Origin: Synechococcus sp. CC9616
Lineage (GTDB): Bacteria > Cyanobacteriota > Cyanobacteriia > PCC-6307 > Cyanobiaceae
Reading direction: 5' to 3'
Length of the DNA stretch: 64,000 nt
NCBI RefSeq assembly: GCF_000515235.1
Contig: NZ_KI911558.1
Coordinates: forward strand, 935,762-999,761
Within the stretch, counting starts at the first letter, position 1; the number at the start of each line of letters is the position of its first letter. The position numbers and the translations under genes are program-made. Positions 41,022-49,805 of this stretch are shown in pieces. The notes under the pieces are model-generated. The model did not search any database and had not been told where the DNA came from. It was given only the letters and a program-made list of their open reading frames with translations.

Positions 41022-42677
41022 ATGCAAGCCTTTCAGGCCCTGTTCGACCGGCTGGACCAGCTGACGGGAACCAACGCCAAGGTGAGCGCACTCGCAGAGC
41101 ATTTCAGCTCAGTCCCAGCTGAAGATGCCGCCTGGGCCCTGACCTTGCTGCTGGGCAAGCGACGGCGACGGTTGATCACGGGACGCCGCCTGCGGGAGGT
41201 GTTGCAGGAACGCACCGGCCTGCCGGAGTGGTTGATCGCCGACTGTCACGGCCAGGTTGGTGATTCCGCTGAAACACTCAGCCTGCTCTGGCCGGAGGTC
41301 AGGGATCGCCTGGCACCGATCAAGTGCGACCTGCCGACAACGGCCACGACCCAACCACTCCACTGGTGGATGACCACACTTCTGCCCCACATCAGCAGTC
41401 TGCAGGGAGAGGAGCAGGCCGATGCGGTTCTGGCGCTGTGGCAACGGCTGCCGGAGGACCTGCACTTCATCGTCAACAAGCTGCTCACCGGTGGCTTCCG
41501 CGTCGGTGTGTCCACCGGACTGATCAGCCGCAGCGTGGCTCAGGCCTTCGAGCTGGAGGAAAGCCTGATCGTGCAGCGATTGATGGGAGGTTTTGACCCG
41601 TCCGCCGATGCATTTCATCGTCTCACCGCCCTCGCCGATGCACAGGAACAACGCAGCAGTGGGACGCCCTATCCCTTTTTTCTGGCCAGTCCGCTGGAAC
41701 CGGATCGGCTCCGTGAGGATCCCCCAGAACACTGGCAGCTGGAATGGAAATGGGATGGCATCCGTGGTCAGCTGATCCACCGCGGGACTGGGGTCTATCT
41801 GTGGAGTCGGGGGGAGGAACTCGTCAACGACAGCTTTCCGGAACTGGTGGACGTTGGTGCAGCTCTGCCCGATGGCTCGGTGCTCGACGGTGAAATCATC
41901 TGCTGGGCCGAACAGGAGGATGCACCTCTGGGATTTGACGTGCTGCAACGACGTCTCGGGCGCAAGCAGGTGGGAGCAACATTGCGGCGTGAATGCCCGA
42001 CGCGCTTCATTGCCTACGACCTGCTGGAGAACCAGGGCAGGGACGTTCGATCAGAACCGCTGAGACAACGTCGACAACAGCTCGACATCCTGCTGAAGCA
42101 AATCGATCACCCGGAAAAGTGGCGGTTGTCGGCGAGTCCATGTTGGCCACTGGGCAGCTGGCAAGATCTCGATCAGGAGCGAGAGAGCGCGCGCCTGCGG
42201 CGGGCCGAGGGACTGATGTTGAAACGGGTCGAGTCCCCCTACCTCGCCGGTCGCAAACGGGGGCATTGGTGGAAGCACAAGCTGGAGCCGATGACCCTGG
42301 ATGCGGTTCTGCTGTACGCCCAGGCAGGCAGTGGCCGTCGCGCCAATCTGTTCACCGACTACACCTTTGGGCTATGGAGTGAAGCCGAAGAGCCTCAACT
42401 GGTGACGTTCGCCAAGGCCTATTCAGGCCTCAATGACGCAGAGATCCTGGAGCTGGATCGCTGGATTCGGCGCAACACGGTGCAGCGTTTTGGACCGGCC
42501 AGGTCGGTGAAGGCGGAGCTGGTTTTTGAAATCGGCTTCGAAGGAATTCATCCCTCCAAACGCCACAAATCAGGTCTGGCTGTTCGATTCCCAAGAATTC
42601 TGCGTTGGAGACGCGATAAACCAGTCGAGGAAGCTGACTGCCTCAGTGCGGCGCAGAATCTGATTGATCAGCGATAA
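41022..42677 (+). CDS. ATP-dependent DNA ligase (repair-cluster type)
   Basis: A 551-residue ligase with an N-terminal DNA-binding domain, then the nucleotidyltransferase core. The adenylated lysine is K243 in EWKWDGIRGQL; other core motifs are SVLDGEIICW (motif III), GLMLKRVESPYLAGRKRGHW (motif IV) and WWKHKLEP (motif V). An OB-fold follows, with VFEIGFEGIHPS. It seals nicks using ATP and accompanies the MBL exonuclease and the Lhr helicase. It is distinct from the essential NAD-dependent LigA. Divergent from the ydcF-like gene. Confidence 0.93.
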   Translation: MQAFQALFDRLDQLTGTNAKVSALAEHFSSVPAEDAAWALTLLLGKRRRRLITGRRLREVLQERTGLPEWLIADCHGQVGDSAETLSLLWPEVRDRLAPIKCDLPTTATTQPLHWWMTTLLPHISSLQGEEQADAVLALWQRLPEDLHFIVNKLLTGGFRVGVSTGLISRSVAQAFELEESLIVQRLMGGFDPSADAFHRLTALADAQEQRSSGTPYPFFLASPLEPDRLREDPPEHWQLEWKWDGIRGQLIHRGTGVYLWSRGEELVNDSFPELVDVGAALPDGSVLDGEIICWAEQEDAPLGFDVLQRRLGRKQVGATLRRECPTRFIAYDLLENQGRDVRSEPLRQRRQQLDILLKQIDHPEKWRLSASPCWPLGSWQDLDQERESARLRRAEGLMLKRVESPYLAGRKRGHWWKHKLEPMTLDAVLLYAQAGSGRRANLFTDYTFGLWSEAEEPQLVTFAKAYSGLNDAEILELDRWIRRNTVQRFGPARSVKAELVFEIGFEGIHPSKRHKSGLAVRFPRILRWRRDKPVEEADCLSAAQNLIDQR

Positions 42678-42705
42678 CCAATCAACGGCTGCCAGGGAAG
42701 ATCGA

Positions 42706-44559
42706 TCAGTTGGGTGTATTCCAAAAACAATTGATTGCGATCCGGCCATTCTGAGGAAGCACCGTCTTGCGATTGATCAGATATTCCACGATCGGTTCTC
42801 CATTGGCCTGAAGAACAATGAACTTGAAGTTGAGCACAGACGCCTCAGGCCGATCAAAGCCAACGGTGGCAGTCCAGGTGTTGTCATTGACGTACTCCAT
42901 GCCATAGGCCTTGGCATGGTCCCAATCACCTAATTCATCACAGTCACCAATGATGGCGAGTGACTGGCCAGGCTGGGTTTCAAATCCATTGATCTGGAAA
43001 ACAGCAACAAGAGGAGCCTGGACAGGCACCCCCTCAGCACTGATCACCATGGCCGAATTGCCATGAACGCTGTAACTCTGCAAGCGCCCATCGGCGATCG
43101 TGACCGGATAACCGGTAATCAAACAGGTGTAATCACCATTTGGCATCTGAATATTTTCGGCGTTAACAACATGGTCTTGATCACTCTTGTTCACCATCAC
43201 CATGACGGCGGAATCGCGGAAGTTTCTGGTATACAAAAAGAAATCGTCATTGATCCAGGCGGTGTGATGAGCACCCATGGCCAAAGCCTGATTTTGATTC
43301 CGAAGCGTGAGCAGAGTTTGCACCAACTTATAGGAGTGACTGTTGGTATCCCAAGACTCCATCATCGGACGGTTATAGGGATCCTGACCTCCACTGGTGC
43401 TGTTGTTGAGGTATTGCTCAGTGCCATAGAACAAACAAGGAACACCTCGGAGCGTCATTAACATGACAAGGGCAAGATCGAGCTTGCGAGAGTCAGGAAC
43501 AATCGACAGGAACCGCGGCATGTCGTGGTTGTCAATAAATGTCACCAACTCATTGGCTCGGTGATAAACACGGTCGTAAAACAACACTCTCTCAACCTGA
43601 TGGAAACCTCCAGGCTCCTGTCCGGAGAAGCAGAAGCGGATACCATCACATAAACCAAAATCGAGAATAGACATCCCGATATTGTTTACATAGTCAACCG
43701 AACGCTGCTCCCAAGGCTTACTGAATCCATATTCCCCAAACATGAACAAACCAGGCTTGTGAGCCTTCATCGCCGTCGTGAATTCCTGCCAAAACCAAAT
43801 CGGCATATGCTTGAGTGTATCCACCCTCAAGGCATCAATACCTGCATCCAACCACTTCTGAACTGCAGACTTAATATACTTTCGATATTCAATATTTTTC
43901 TCATTGAACGTCGCCAGACCCATCATTTCCTGGTGGATCAGCTGATACTCATCTTCCCAGTCGGTGATCTCACCCTCGTGATAATAAAAAGCATTTTGAT
44001 CATTGTTGAAATCGGCCAAAAGCACACCATCATCAAGCACAACACCCTTGCTTCCGTTAATCTCAGGGGAACTATGGTTACAGACAATATCCAGAACAAC
44101 TTTGATCCCAGCAGCATGGCATGCATCCACCAAACGCTTCAGCGTTGGCGATTCAGCAATACTATTTGACTCCCCTACTTTGACAAATCGAGGATTGATT
44201 CGTTTGAAATCACGCGTCCAGTAACCATGCATTGGTGCGCGACTGAACTGGAGATCACTCACTTGCTCAAACAAAGGTGACAACCAAAGGGCAGTGACTC
44301 CCAGCTCCTTAAGATAATCAATCTTGTTAATAACTCCCTGCAGGTTGCCGCCCCAATACTTTCCCCAGTCCTGACGTGATCGATCAAACAGTCCCTTGGA
44401 ATCCTCTTGTTCTGAGCCCTCAACATCACCAGCAGCGTCGTGACCATCATGAAAACGATCAACGATCAGGAAATAAATCACCTCTGACCGGAAGTCGACC
44501 GGTGAATCAAACAGGTGGTGCTTGAGATCGGATACAAGATTGGAGGAGAGAGTGGGCAC
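42706..44559 (-). CDS. GH13 alpha-amylase family enzyme with C-terminal CBM20
   Basis: A 617-residue cytosolic-looking glycoside hydrolase. Conserved regions: VVLDIVCNH (I), IDALRVDTLKHM with the nucleophile Asp (II), GLFMFGEYG with the acid/base Glu (III), and FIDNHDMPRF (IV). The C-terminal ~100 residues (FQINGFETQPGQSLAIIGDC, DELGDWDHAKAYGMEY) are a starch-binding CBM20. The layout recalls cyclodextrin glucanotransferase or maltogenic amylases, probably acting on glycogen-type glucans. No signal peptide is seen, unusual for CBM20 enzymes. Confidence 0.92.
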   Translation of the reverse strand: MPTLSSNLVSDLKHHLFDSPVDFRSEVIYFLIVDRFHDGHDAAGDVEGSEQEDSKGLFDRSRQDWGKYWGGNLQGVINKIDYLKELGVTALWLSPLFEQVSDLQFSRAPMHGYWTRDFKRINPRFVKVGESNSIAESPTLKRLVDACHAAGIKVVLDIVCNHSSPEINGSKGVVLDDGVLLADFNNDQNAFYYHEGEITDWEDEYQLIHQEMMGLATFNEKNIEYRKYIKSAVQKWLDAGIDALRVDTLKHMPIWFWQEFTTAMKAHKPGLFMFGEYGFSKPWEQRSVDYVNNIGMSILDFGLCDGIRFCFSGQEPGGFHQVERVLFYDRVYHRANELVTFIDNHDMPRFLSIVPDSRKLDLALVMLMTLRGVPCLFYGTEQYLNNSTSGGQDPYNRPMMESWDTNSHSYKLVQTLLTLRNQNQALAMGAHHTAWINDDFFLYTRNFRDSAVMVMVNKSDQDHVVNAENIQMPNGDYTCLITGYPVTIADGRLQSYSVHGNSAMVISAEGVPVQAPLVAVFQINGFETQPGQSLAIIGDCDELGDWDHAKAYGMEYVNDNTWTATVGFDRPEASVLNFKFIVLQANGEPIVEYLINRKTVLPQNGRIAINCFWNTPN

Positions 44560-44659
44560 TGCAACAACGTCTGTACTTCTCGCATACTGGCAACGGCGTG
44601 CTTTGGAAACCGTCAGACAGGAAACTCGCTCCCAGACTGTTGTCCTGACGACATCAACG

Positions 44660-47152
44660 ATGGCTCAAGCGCTGGATCAGCAATCAACTACAGCAACGAC
44701 GATCGAGCGGATCTCACTTGAGCCGATCCAGACCTGGTTCGATCAAAAAGGCTGGACGCCGCTGCCATTCCAACAAAACACCTGGCAGGCCTACCTGGCG
44801 GGAGCCAGTGGTCTGATCCAGGTGCCCACAGGCTCGGGCAAGACCCTCGCAGCCGTGATGGGCCCGATCGCGCGAATGCTCGCTGATGAACCCGGGCGGA
44901 AAGGAATTCGACTGTTGTACCTCCCCCCCCTGCGCGCCCTCAGCCGTGATCTAACCCTGGCGATCCAGGAGCCGATCCAGGCAATGCAATGGCCATTGCG
45001 GGTCGGCACCCGCAATGGCGACAGCTCCAGTAGTGAACGCAGCAAGCAACTCCGCTCGCCGCCGCAGATCCTGGTGACGACTCCGGAATCCCTGACCCTG
45101 CTGCTGAGCAATCCCAAGGGCGAAGCCCTGTTTGAGTCGCTCGACACGGTGGTGCTCGACGAATGGCACGAATTGATGGGCAGCAAGCGTGGCAGTCAGA
45201 CAGAGCTCTGCCTCAGCTGGCTGCGGCAACAACGTCCTCAGCTGCAAACCTGGGCGATCAGCGCCACGATCGGCAATCTCGAGCAGGCGGCGCGCCATGC
45301 CCTTGGCGTGGACACCGAGCCGGTGATCATCACCGGTGCGCCAGCGCGCGCCACTGAAATTCGCAGCCTGCTGCCGGACTCCATCGATGGATTTCCCTGG
45401 GCGGGTCACCTGGGGCTGCGCATGTACGAACAGCTCGTTGGAGCGATGAACCCAGGCATCAGCACACTGTTGTTCACCAACACGCGCAACCAGTCGGAGC
45501 GATGGTTTCAGTGCCTGCGTTTTGCCTGTCCAGAAATGGACGGTGCCCTGGCACTGCACCACAGCGCCATCGATCGCAGTGAACGGGAAGCGATCGAGGC
45601 CTCGGTGAAAGCGGGAGACATCCGCTGGGTGGTTTGCACGAGCTCCCTGGATCTTGGTGTGGACTTCCAGCCTGTGGAGCAGGTGGTGCAGATCGGCAGC
45701 CCAAAGAATCTGGCGCGCCTGCTGCAACGGGCCGGCCGCTCGGCCCATCTTCCAGGTGGCACGTCCCAGGTGTTGTTCATGCCCACCAATGCCCTGGAAC
45801 TCCTGGAACTGAGTGCCGTCCGGCGAGGCCTCCAGGAAGGTCTGGTGGAACAACGCAAACCACCCATCGCACCGTTGGATGTGCTGCTGCAACACCTCAC
45901 CGGACTCGCCTGCGGTTCAGGATTCAACCCTGAAAACACCCTCCAGACGATCCGCACTGCAGCCGCCTTCGAAGGGCTTAGCGATGAACAATGGCAATGG
46001 TGTTTGCGCTTCTTGAAAGACGGAGGCGAATGTCTGGCGGCCTACCCCCGTTACAGGAAGCTGGAATGGGATAACGAGTCGAAGCGGTTTCGGATTCGAG
46101 AGTCCGCGATCGCAAGGTTGCATCGGCTCAACATCGGCACGATCACGGCAGCGCCAGCGATCACAGTGCGCTTCGTGCGTGGCGCCGTCCTCGGCCACGT
46201 GGAGGAAACCTTCATCGGCCAGCTGAAACCCAAAGATGTGTTCTTTTTCTCCGGCCGACAACTCGAGTTCGTACGGCTACGGGATATGACGGCCTACGTG
46301 AAAGTGAGCACGAAAAAAAGCCGAACCGTGCCGGCCTGGGCTGGCGGCCAGATGGCCCTCTCCGATCTGCTTACGCATCACCTGCGCGCTGAAGTGGATC
46401 GGGCGGGACGTGGTGAACTCGACACCCCGGAGCTGCAGGCTCTTCAACCGTTGCTGGAGCGTCAGCAGGATCTGTCTGTTTTGCCAAGAGCCGATCAACT
46501 GCTGGTGGAAACATGCACCACGAGGGAAGGTAGCCATCTCTACGCCTACCCATTCGAAGGCCGTTTCGTCCACGAAGGAATCGGCTTTCTCTGGGCTGCG
46601 CGGCTTACCCAGCTGGAACGCGGCACGATCACCGTTTCGGTGAACGACTACGGCTTCGAGCTGTTGGCTCCAAAGGGCTACCCAATGGCCGAACTGCTCG
46701 AGGATCATCACGACGAACTGCTGAATGCCGATCACCTTGAAAAGGATCTAGAGAAAGCCCTCAACCTCTCCGAACTACGGCGGCGACGGTTCAGGGCAAT
46801 CGCTCAGATTGCAGGACTGATGAATCGCGGATTTCCAGGATCCAGCAAAAGCACCGGACAACTGCAGATCAGCGCATCACTGTTGTTTGACGTGTTCGAA
46901 CGTCATGAGACCGGCAATCTGCTGCTGGAACAGGCTCGCCGTGAAGTTCTGGACGAGCAGCTCGAACTCTCGAGGCTAAAGACGGCCCTCGAGCGTGCAA
47001 AAGCCCAGGAGTTTCTCCACGCTGAAACGCCAAGACCAGGCCCGTTGGCCTTCCCTTTACTCGTGGAACGACTCAACAACCGCATGAGCAACGAATCAGT
47101 TCTTGAGCGGGTTCAGCGGATGAAAGACGAAGCATTCCGCAGGGAGGGTTGA
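44660..47152 (+). CDS. ligase-associated DEXH-box helicase (Lhr type)
   Basis: An 830-residue superfamily 2 helicase from the ATG at 44660; upstream in-frame starts lie in the promoter region shared with the amylase gene. Motifs: Walker A GLIQVPTGSGKTLAAV, DExH box VVLDEWHELMG, SATIG, and in the second RecA domain LLFTNTRNQSERWF and LLQRAGRSAHLPGG. A winged-helix and Lhr core domain follow. Lhr translocates 3' to 5' on single-stranded DNA and unwinds RNA:DNA hybrids in repair. The usual fourth partner, a metallophosphoesterase (PdeM-like), is not downstream. Confidence 0.92.
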   Translation: MAQALDQQSTTATTIERISLEPIQTWFDQKGWTPLPFQQNTWQAYLAGASGLIQVPTGSGKTLAAVMGPIARMLADEPGRKGIRLLYLPPLRALSRDLTLAIQEPIQAMQWPLRVGTRNGDSSSSERSKQLRSPPQILVTTPESLTLLLSNPKGEALFESLDTVVLDEWHELMGSKRGSQTELCLSWLRQQRPQLQTWAISATIGNLEQAARHALGVDTEPVIITGAPARATEIRSLLPDSIDGFPWAGHLGLRMYEQLVGAMNPGISTLLFTNTRNQSERWFQCLRFACPEMDGALALHHSAIDRSEREAIEASVKAGDIRWVVCTSSLDLGVDFQPVEQVVQIGSPKNLARLLQRAGRSAHLPGGTSQVLFMPTNALELLELSAVRRGLQEGLVEQRKPPIAPLDVLLQHLTGLACGSGFNPENTLQTIRTAAAFEGLSDEQWQWCLRFLKDGGECLAAYPRYRKLEWDNESKRFRIRESAIARLHRLNIGTITAAPAITVRFVRGAVLGHVEETFIGQLKPKDVFFFSGRQLEFVRLRDMTAYVKVSTKKSRTVPAWAGGQMALSDLLTHHLRAEVDRAGRGELDTPELQALQPLLERQQDLSVLPRADQLLVETCTTREGSHLYAYPFEGRFVHEGIGFLWAARLTQLERGTITVSVNDYGFELLAPKGYPMAELLEDHHDELLNADHLEKDLEKALNLSELRRRRFRAIAQIAGLMNRGFPGSSKSTGQLQISASLLFDVFERHETGNLLLEQARREVLDEQLELSRLKTALERAKAQEFLHAETPRPGPLAFPLLVERLNNRMSNESVLERVQRMKDEAFRREG

Positions 47153-47274
47153 ACTGATTAGAAAGGGCCAATCTAAATCGGCCTATCGAGACCAGGACTG
47201 AATGAGGCTTGACTGAAAGTAAATCCAAGATGTCTGCAGAGATCAAAAGACAGACAAGATATCAATGCTGATCA

Positions 47275-47485
47275 CTCAAAACCCCGGAAGAGTCGAACTC
47301 ATGGAAGAGCGTGTTAGAAACAAGTCTGCTGGCTCTAAATTATCAGGACGAAAGCAATCTAGAACTCGACATTCAATCATTTGTTAAATGCCATTGCATC
47401 ATTAGAGCAAATTATTCGGCAGAGAGGAGCTAAAGTTAACTATGAAGAGTCTCGTTGGCCTCGATCTCTTCTACCCAATGGTTAG
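47275..47485 (+). pseudogene. possible frameshifted small gene
   Basis: Two overlapping frames each read like protein: NSWKSVLETSLLALNYQDES, then NLELDIQSFVK in one, then LNAIASLEQIIRQRGAKVNY and EESRWPRSLLPNG in another, with the switch near 47383-47390. Joined, they give a ~65-residue helical protein; a GTG at 47311 could start it. It lies in a gene-poor zone after the helicase. This is my own reading and could be chance. Confidence 0.35.
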
Positions 47486-47514
47486 ATCTCTAGCCTTTGG
47501 GCGCTTATGACTGA

Positions 47515-47658
47515 ATGATTCCTCTCTTAACCCATGGGGAGTTTGAACAGTTGGATCTCACCGGTGAGGAACTGACTCTCATTCAAATGATGGGGTCAGG
47601 CTTCTCTTATCTCACCGGTGGGGAACAGCGCACTGAGTTTCAGGAAACCCCAAGATGA
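47515..47658 (+). CDS. possible 47-residue protein
   Basis: An ATG ORF: MIPLLTHGEFEQLDLTGEEL, then TLIQMMGSGFSYLTGGEQRT. The middle resembles the end of a double-glycine leader (acidic helix then GG), and the DNA has a near-repeat of atctcaccggtg-ggaac. No maturation or export gene is nearby, so a bacteriocin-type reading is weak. Confidence 0.3.
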   Translation: MIPLLTHGEFEQLDLTGEELTLIQMMGSGFSYLTGGEQRTEFQETPR

Positions 47659-47825
47659 GTGTGGTCAACAAGGGAGTCTTGTGATAAACCTACGCTTGGG
47701 AAATTTCTTTTACTACGCCGCCAGCAAAAACGCGAATATTCTGTCATTCGGTTGTTGTTCGGATACCTCCATCACAGCGAGAACCGAACGTAGCGAGATT
47801 AGTGGTGTCAATGATTCTCAAAAAG

Positions 47826-47990
47826 ATGACAACTGAAATTCACAACTGGGCTGTTATCGCAGCAGCTATGGAAGCAACAGGAGCAACGAACAGCGAAATG
47901 TATCGCAGAGCCAAAGCGCTTGCTGAAGGCAATGCTGATCCCATGCCTACAAGTTATCCCGCAGCACCTTTCAGCATCTCAGCTGCCTGA
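47826..47990 (+). CDS. small protein, paralogue of the 27684-27854 product
   Basis: A 54-residue ORF: MTTEIHNWAVIAAAMEATGA, then TNSEMYRRAKALAEGNADPM and PTSYPAAPFSISAA. It aligns over its full length with the island ORF at 27684-27854. The pair, 20 kb apart on opposite strands, shows the family is real and dispersed. Helical N-terminus plus Pro-rich tail; function unknown. Confidence 0.7.
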   Translation: MTTEIHNWAVIAAAMEATGATNSEMYRRAKALAEGNADPMPTSYPAAPFSISAA

Positions 47991-48048
47991 TCAATCAACT
48001 CTTTTCAAGGCCTCAGCTCGTTCTGGGGCTTCATACCCATTTCTTCTG

Positions 48049-48273
48049 ATGACAAATCATCATCTATCAGTGGAACAACGATTCCATCTTGAGGCAGCGT
48101 TCCGCGAGATCGATGCCTGTGAGGATATTGAGAAACTCCGCGCTCTCACCAAGCAAATCATTACGGCGCAAGAGAATGAAAAAGCTTTTGCGCGTGAAGC
48201 GATGGCACAGGTCCGCAAGGAAATGGAAGCTTCCGCAAGAGAGCGCTTCGGCTTTCAATGGGGGCAGAAGTAA
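48049..48273 (+). CDS. small helical protein, weak NblA-like pattern
   Basis: A 74-residue protein from the ATG at 48049: MTNHHLSVEQRFHLEAAFRE, then IDACEDIEKLRALTKQIITA and ENEKAFAREAMAQVRKEMEA. The order (LSxEQxFxL, then a helix with paired Leu and Gln, then a charged helix) is reminiscent of NblA/Ycf18 phycobilisome-degradation proteins, but identity is low, so treat this as a suggestion only. It ends FGFQWGQK. Confidence 0.5.
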   Translation: MTNHHLSVEQRFHLEAAFREIDACEDIEKLRALTKQIITAQENEKAFAREAMAQVRKEMEASARERFGFQWGQK

Positions 48274-48458
48274 GCATTTTGATCAACTTGACAAGGTGAG
48301 TACTGAACGACATTTGTTCTGGTGGACATTGTGATTGATCCGATCTAAAAGGACTGGTTATCAACTCACAACTCTCAAACCCAAAGAGTTCTTCTGGAAT
48401 AGCAGGTTAATCAATAGTTTAAAACTTATTTTAAGCATCCATTCCTGCTGAAATCAGC

Positions 48459-48821
48459 TCATGGAAGCTGATCTGAAGCACGTTCTTCTTCTGTGAGATA
48501 CTCTTCAATCAATGGTGAGGACTCACCACGTTCAACAGCTGCGATTTCACGCTCAATATTGTCGATAAACAGCTGATTTCCATTGCGCTTCGCAATATCA
48601 AGTACGATGTACAAGCGTTTCAGCTCTGCCAGTTGATCGTCTTTCATCGCCGCATCAAGGATGACATTTGTTTGATAATACATAGCCAAAGGCCAAGCAA
48701 CGGCAGTGTCATTGAAACCGCTGCACTGATTAGTCTCCGACCAACGTGATTCGTTCAGTCGAAGCACACCGCTAAAACGCATAAAAATCTGACCCTCAGA
48801 GAGGACCAGCTGATAGAACAT
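48459..48821 (-). CDS. hypothetical protein, 120 residues
   Basis: A soluble protein. The N-terminal half is beta-like (MFYQLVLSEGQIFMRFSGVL, SRWSETNQCSGFNDTAVA), the C-terminal half helical and acidic (DDQLAELKRLYIVLDIAKRN, EREIAAVERGESSPLIEEYL). No family is recognised. It starts 12 nt after the histidine-phosphatase lipoprotein stop on the same strand, so they may be cotranscribed. Confidence 0.6.
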   Translation of the reverse strand: MFYQLVLSEGQIFMRFSGVLRLNESRWSETNQCSGFNDTAVAWPLAMYYQTNVILDAAMKDDQLAELKRLYIVLDIAKRNGNQLFIDNIEREIAAVERGESSPLIEEYLTEEERASDQLP

Positions 48822-48833
48822 TCATTGCCGAAA

Positions 48834-49598
48834 TCAGAGTTCAGCAAGCTCTTGCCATTGGGATGGAAGAATCTTGGCAATGAGTTCAAATTTCCCATCA
48901 CCCATTGGCTTCACGACATAAGCAACTCCCATTGGTTCTGGGTAAATCCCATTAGGAGGCTCAACGCTCATCGTCACGCCCTGGAAGGGATCATCGTGAC
49001 CAACAAGGAACGTGTTGGTGCCCTGCTCCGGTGTTTCAGAAAGCAGTGGAGAAACCCGGTCAGCATATTTTTTGTAATCTTCAGGGGTACATTCAACGCA
49101 CGGCAAAAAGTTTAGATCTTGATTTTTTGTATGTTTTCCAAATGCCAATTCGGCAGTATTGAATGCACGACAATATTCACTTGAAATCACCTCACCAACT
49201 GGGATCCCAGCCGTTTTAATTCCCTCACCGATCATTTTTGCATCTGCTTTACCATCAGCACTCAATTGTCGCTGAGTACTGCAATCCGTGAGATTCAGAT
49301 CGGGGCTGACCTGATCGCCCCAGTCTTTGTCGGTTTTGGCATGTCTTACGTAAATCACATAGCCACCGTCACGCAAATCACCGGCCAGCTGCTCGTCTTC
49401 GAGTTTGTTGACAAAGTCTGCATTTCTCTGTTCGCCTGAAATGGTAGTTTCATTCACTTCATAATCTTCAACACCTGATGATTGAGCAGCAGGTTGTTCC
49501 TGCGTTGCAGAGTCGTTGCCAGTTTGGTCACTCACCGACTCGGAAGAACATGCAGCCATCAGCGCAAGAGCAGCAATGCATGCAGCTTTCTTAAGCAT
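48834..49598 (-). CDS. lipoprotein with histidine phosphatase domain
   Basis: A 254-residue lipoprotein precursor: MLKKAACIAALALMAACSSE contains a lipobox (LMAAC, lipidated Cys 17). After a low-complexity linker comes a histidine-phosphatase domain with the catalytic YVIYVRHAKTDKD (RHx motif), EVISSEYCRAFNTAELAFG, and the second His in TFLVGHDDPFQG. The family uses a phosphohistidine intermediate; the substrate is unknown. It acts at the outer side of a membrane. Confidence 0.85.
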   Translation of the reverse strand: MLKKAACIAALALMAACSSESVSDQTGNDSATQEQPAAQSSGVEDYEVNETTISGEQRNADFVNKLEDEQLAGDLRDGGYVIYVRHAKTDKDWGDQVSPDLNLTDCSTQRQLSADGKADAKMIGEGIKTAGIPVGEVISSEYCRAFNTAELAFGKHTKNQDLNFLPCVECTPEDYKKYADRVSPLLSETPEQGTNTFLVGHDDPFQGVTMSVEPPNGIYPEPMGVAYVVKPMGDGKFELIAKILPSQWQELAEL

Positions 49599-49805
49599 TG
49601 ATTCAAAAAAATTGATTCAATTTATTAAAGCCATATCAATGAAATTCCGTTATCTACTAATACACGCACAGCCGTTACTGTTGATACAAAACCACTGTTG
49701 GTGCGTTCCGTCGACAACGGGTCTCCAGCCGTGGAGCTGCAGGAGCTCGGCAGACATCTGCAGGCATGACTACGTTGCCATTGAGAACGACACAGATGTA
49801 GGGAC

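Noticed and set aside
47515-47658. Double-glycine bacteriocin leader interpretation
   Set aside because: Only a loose similarity (acidic helix before GG) and no modification, peptidase or export genes nearby.
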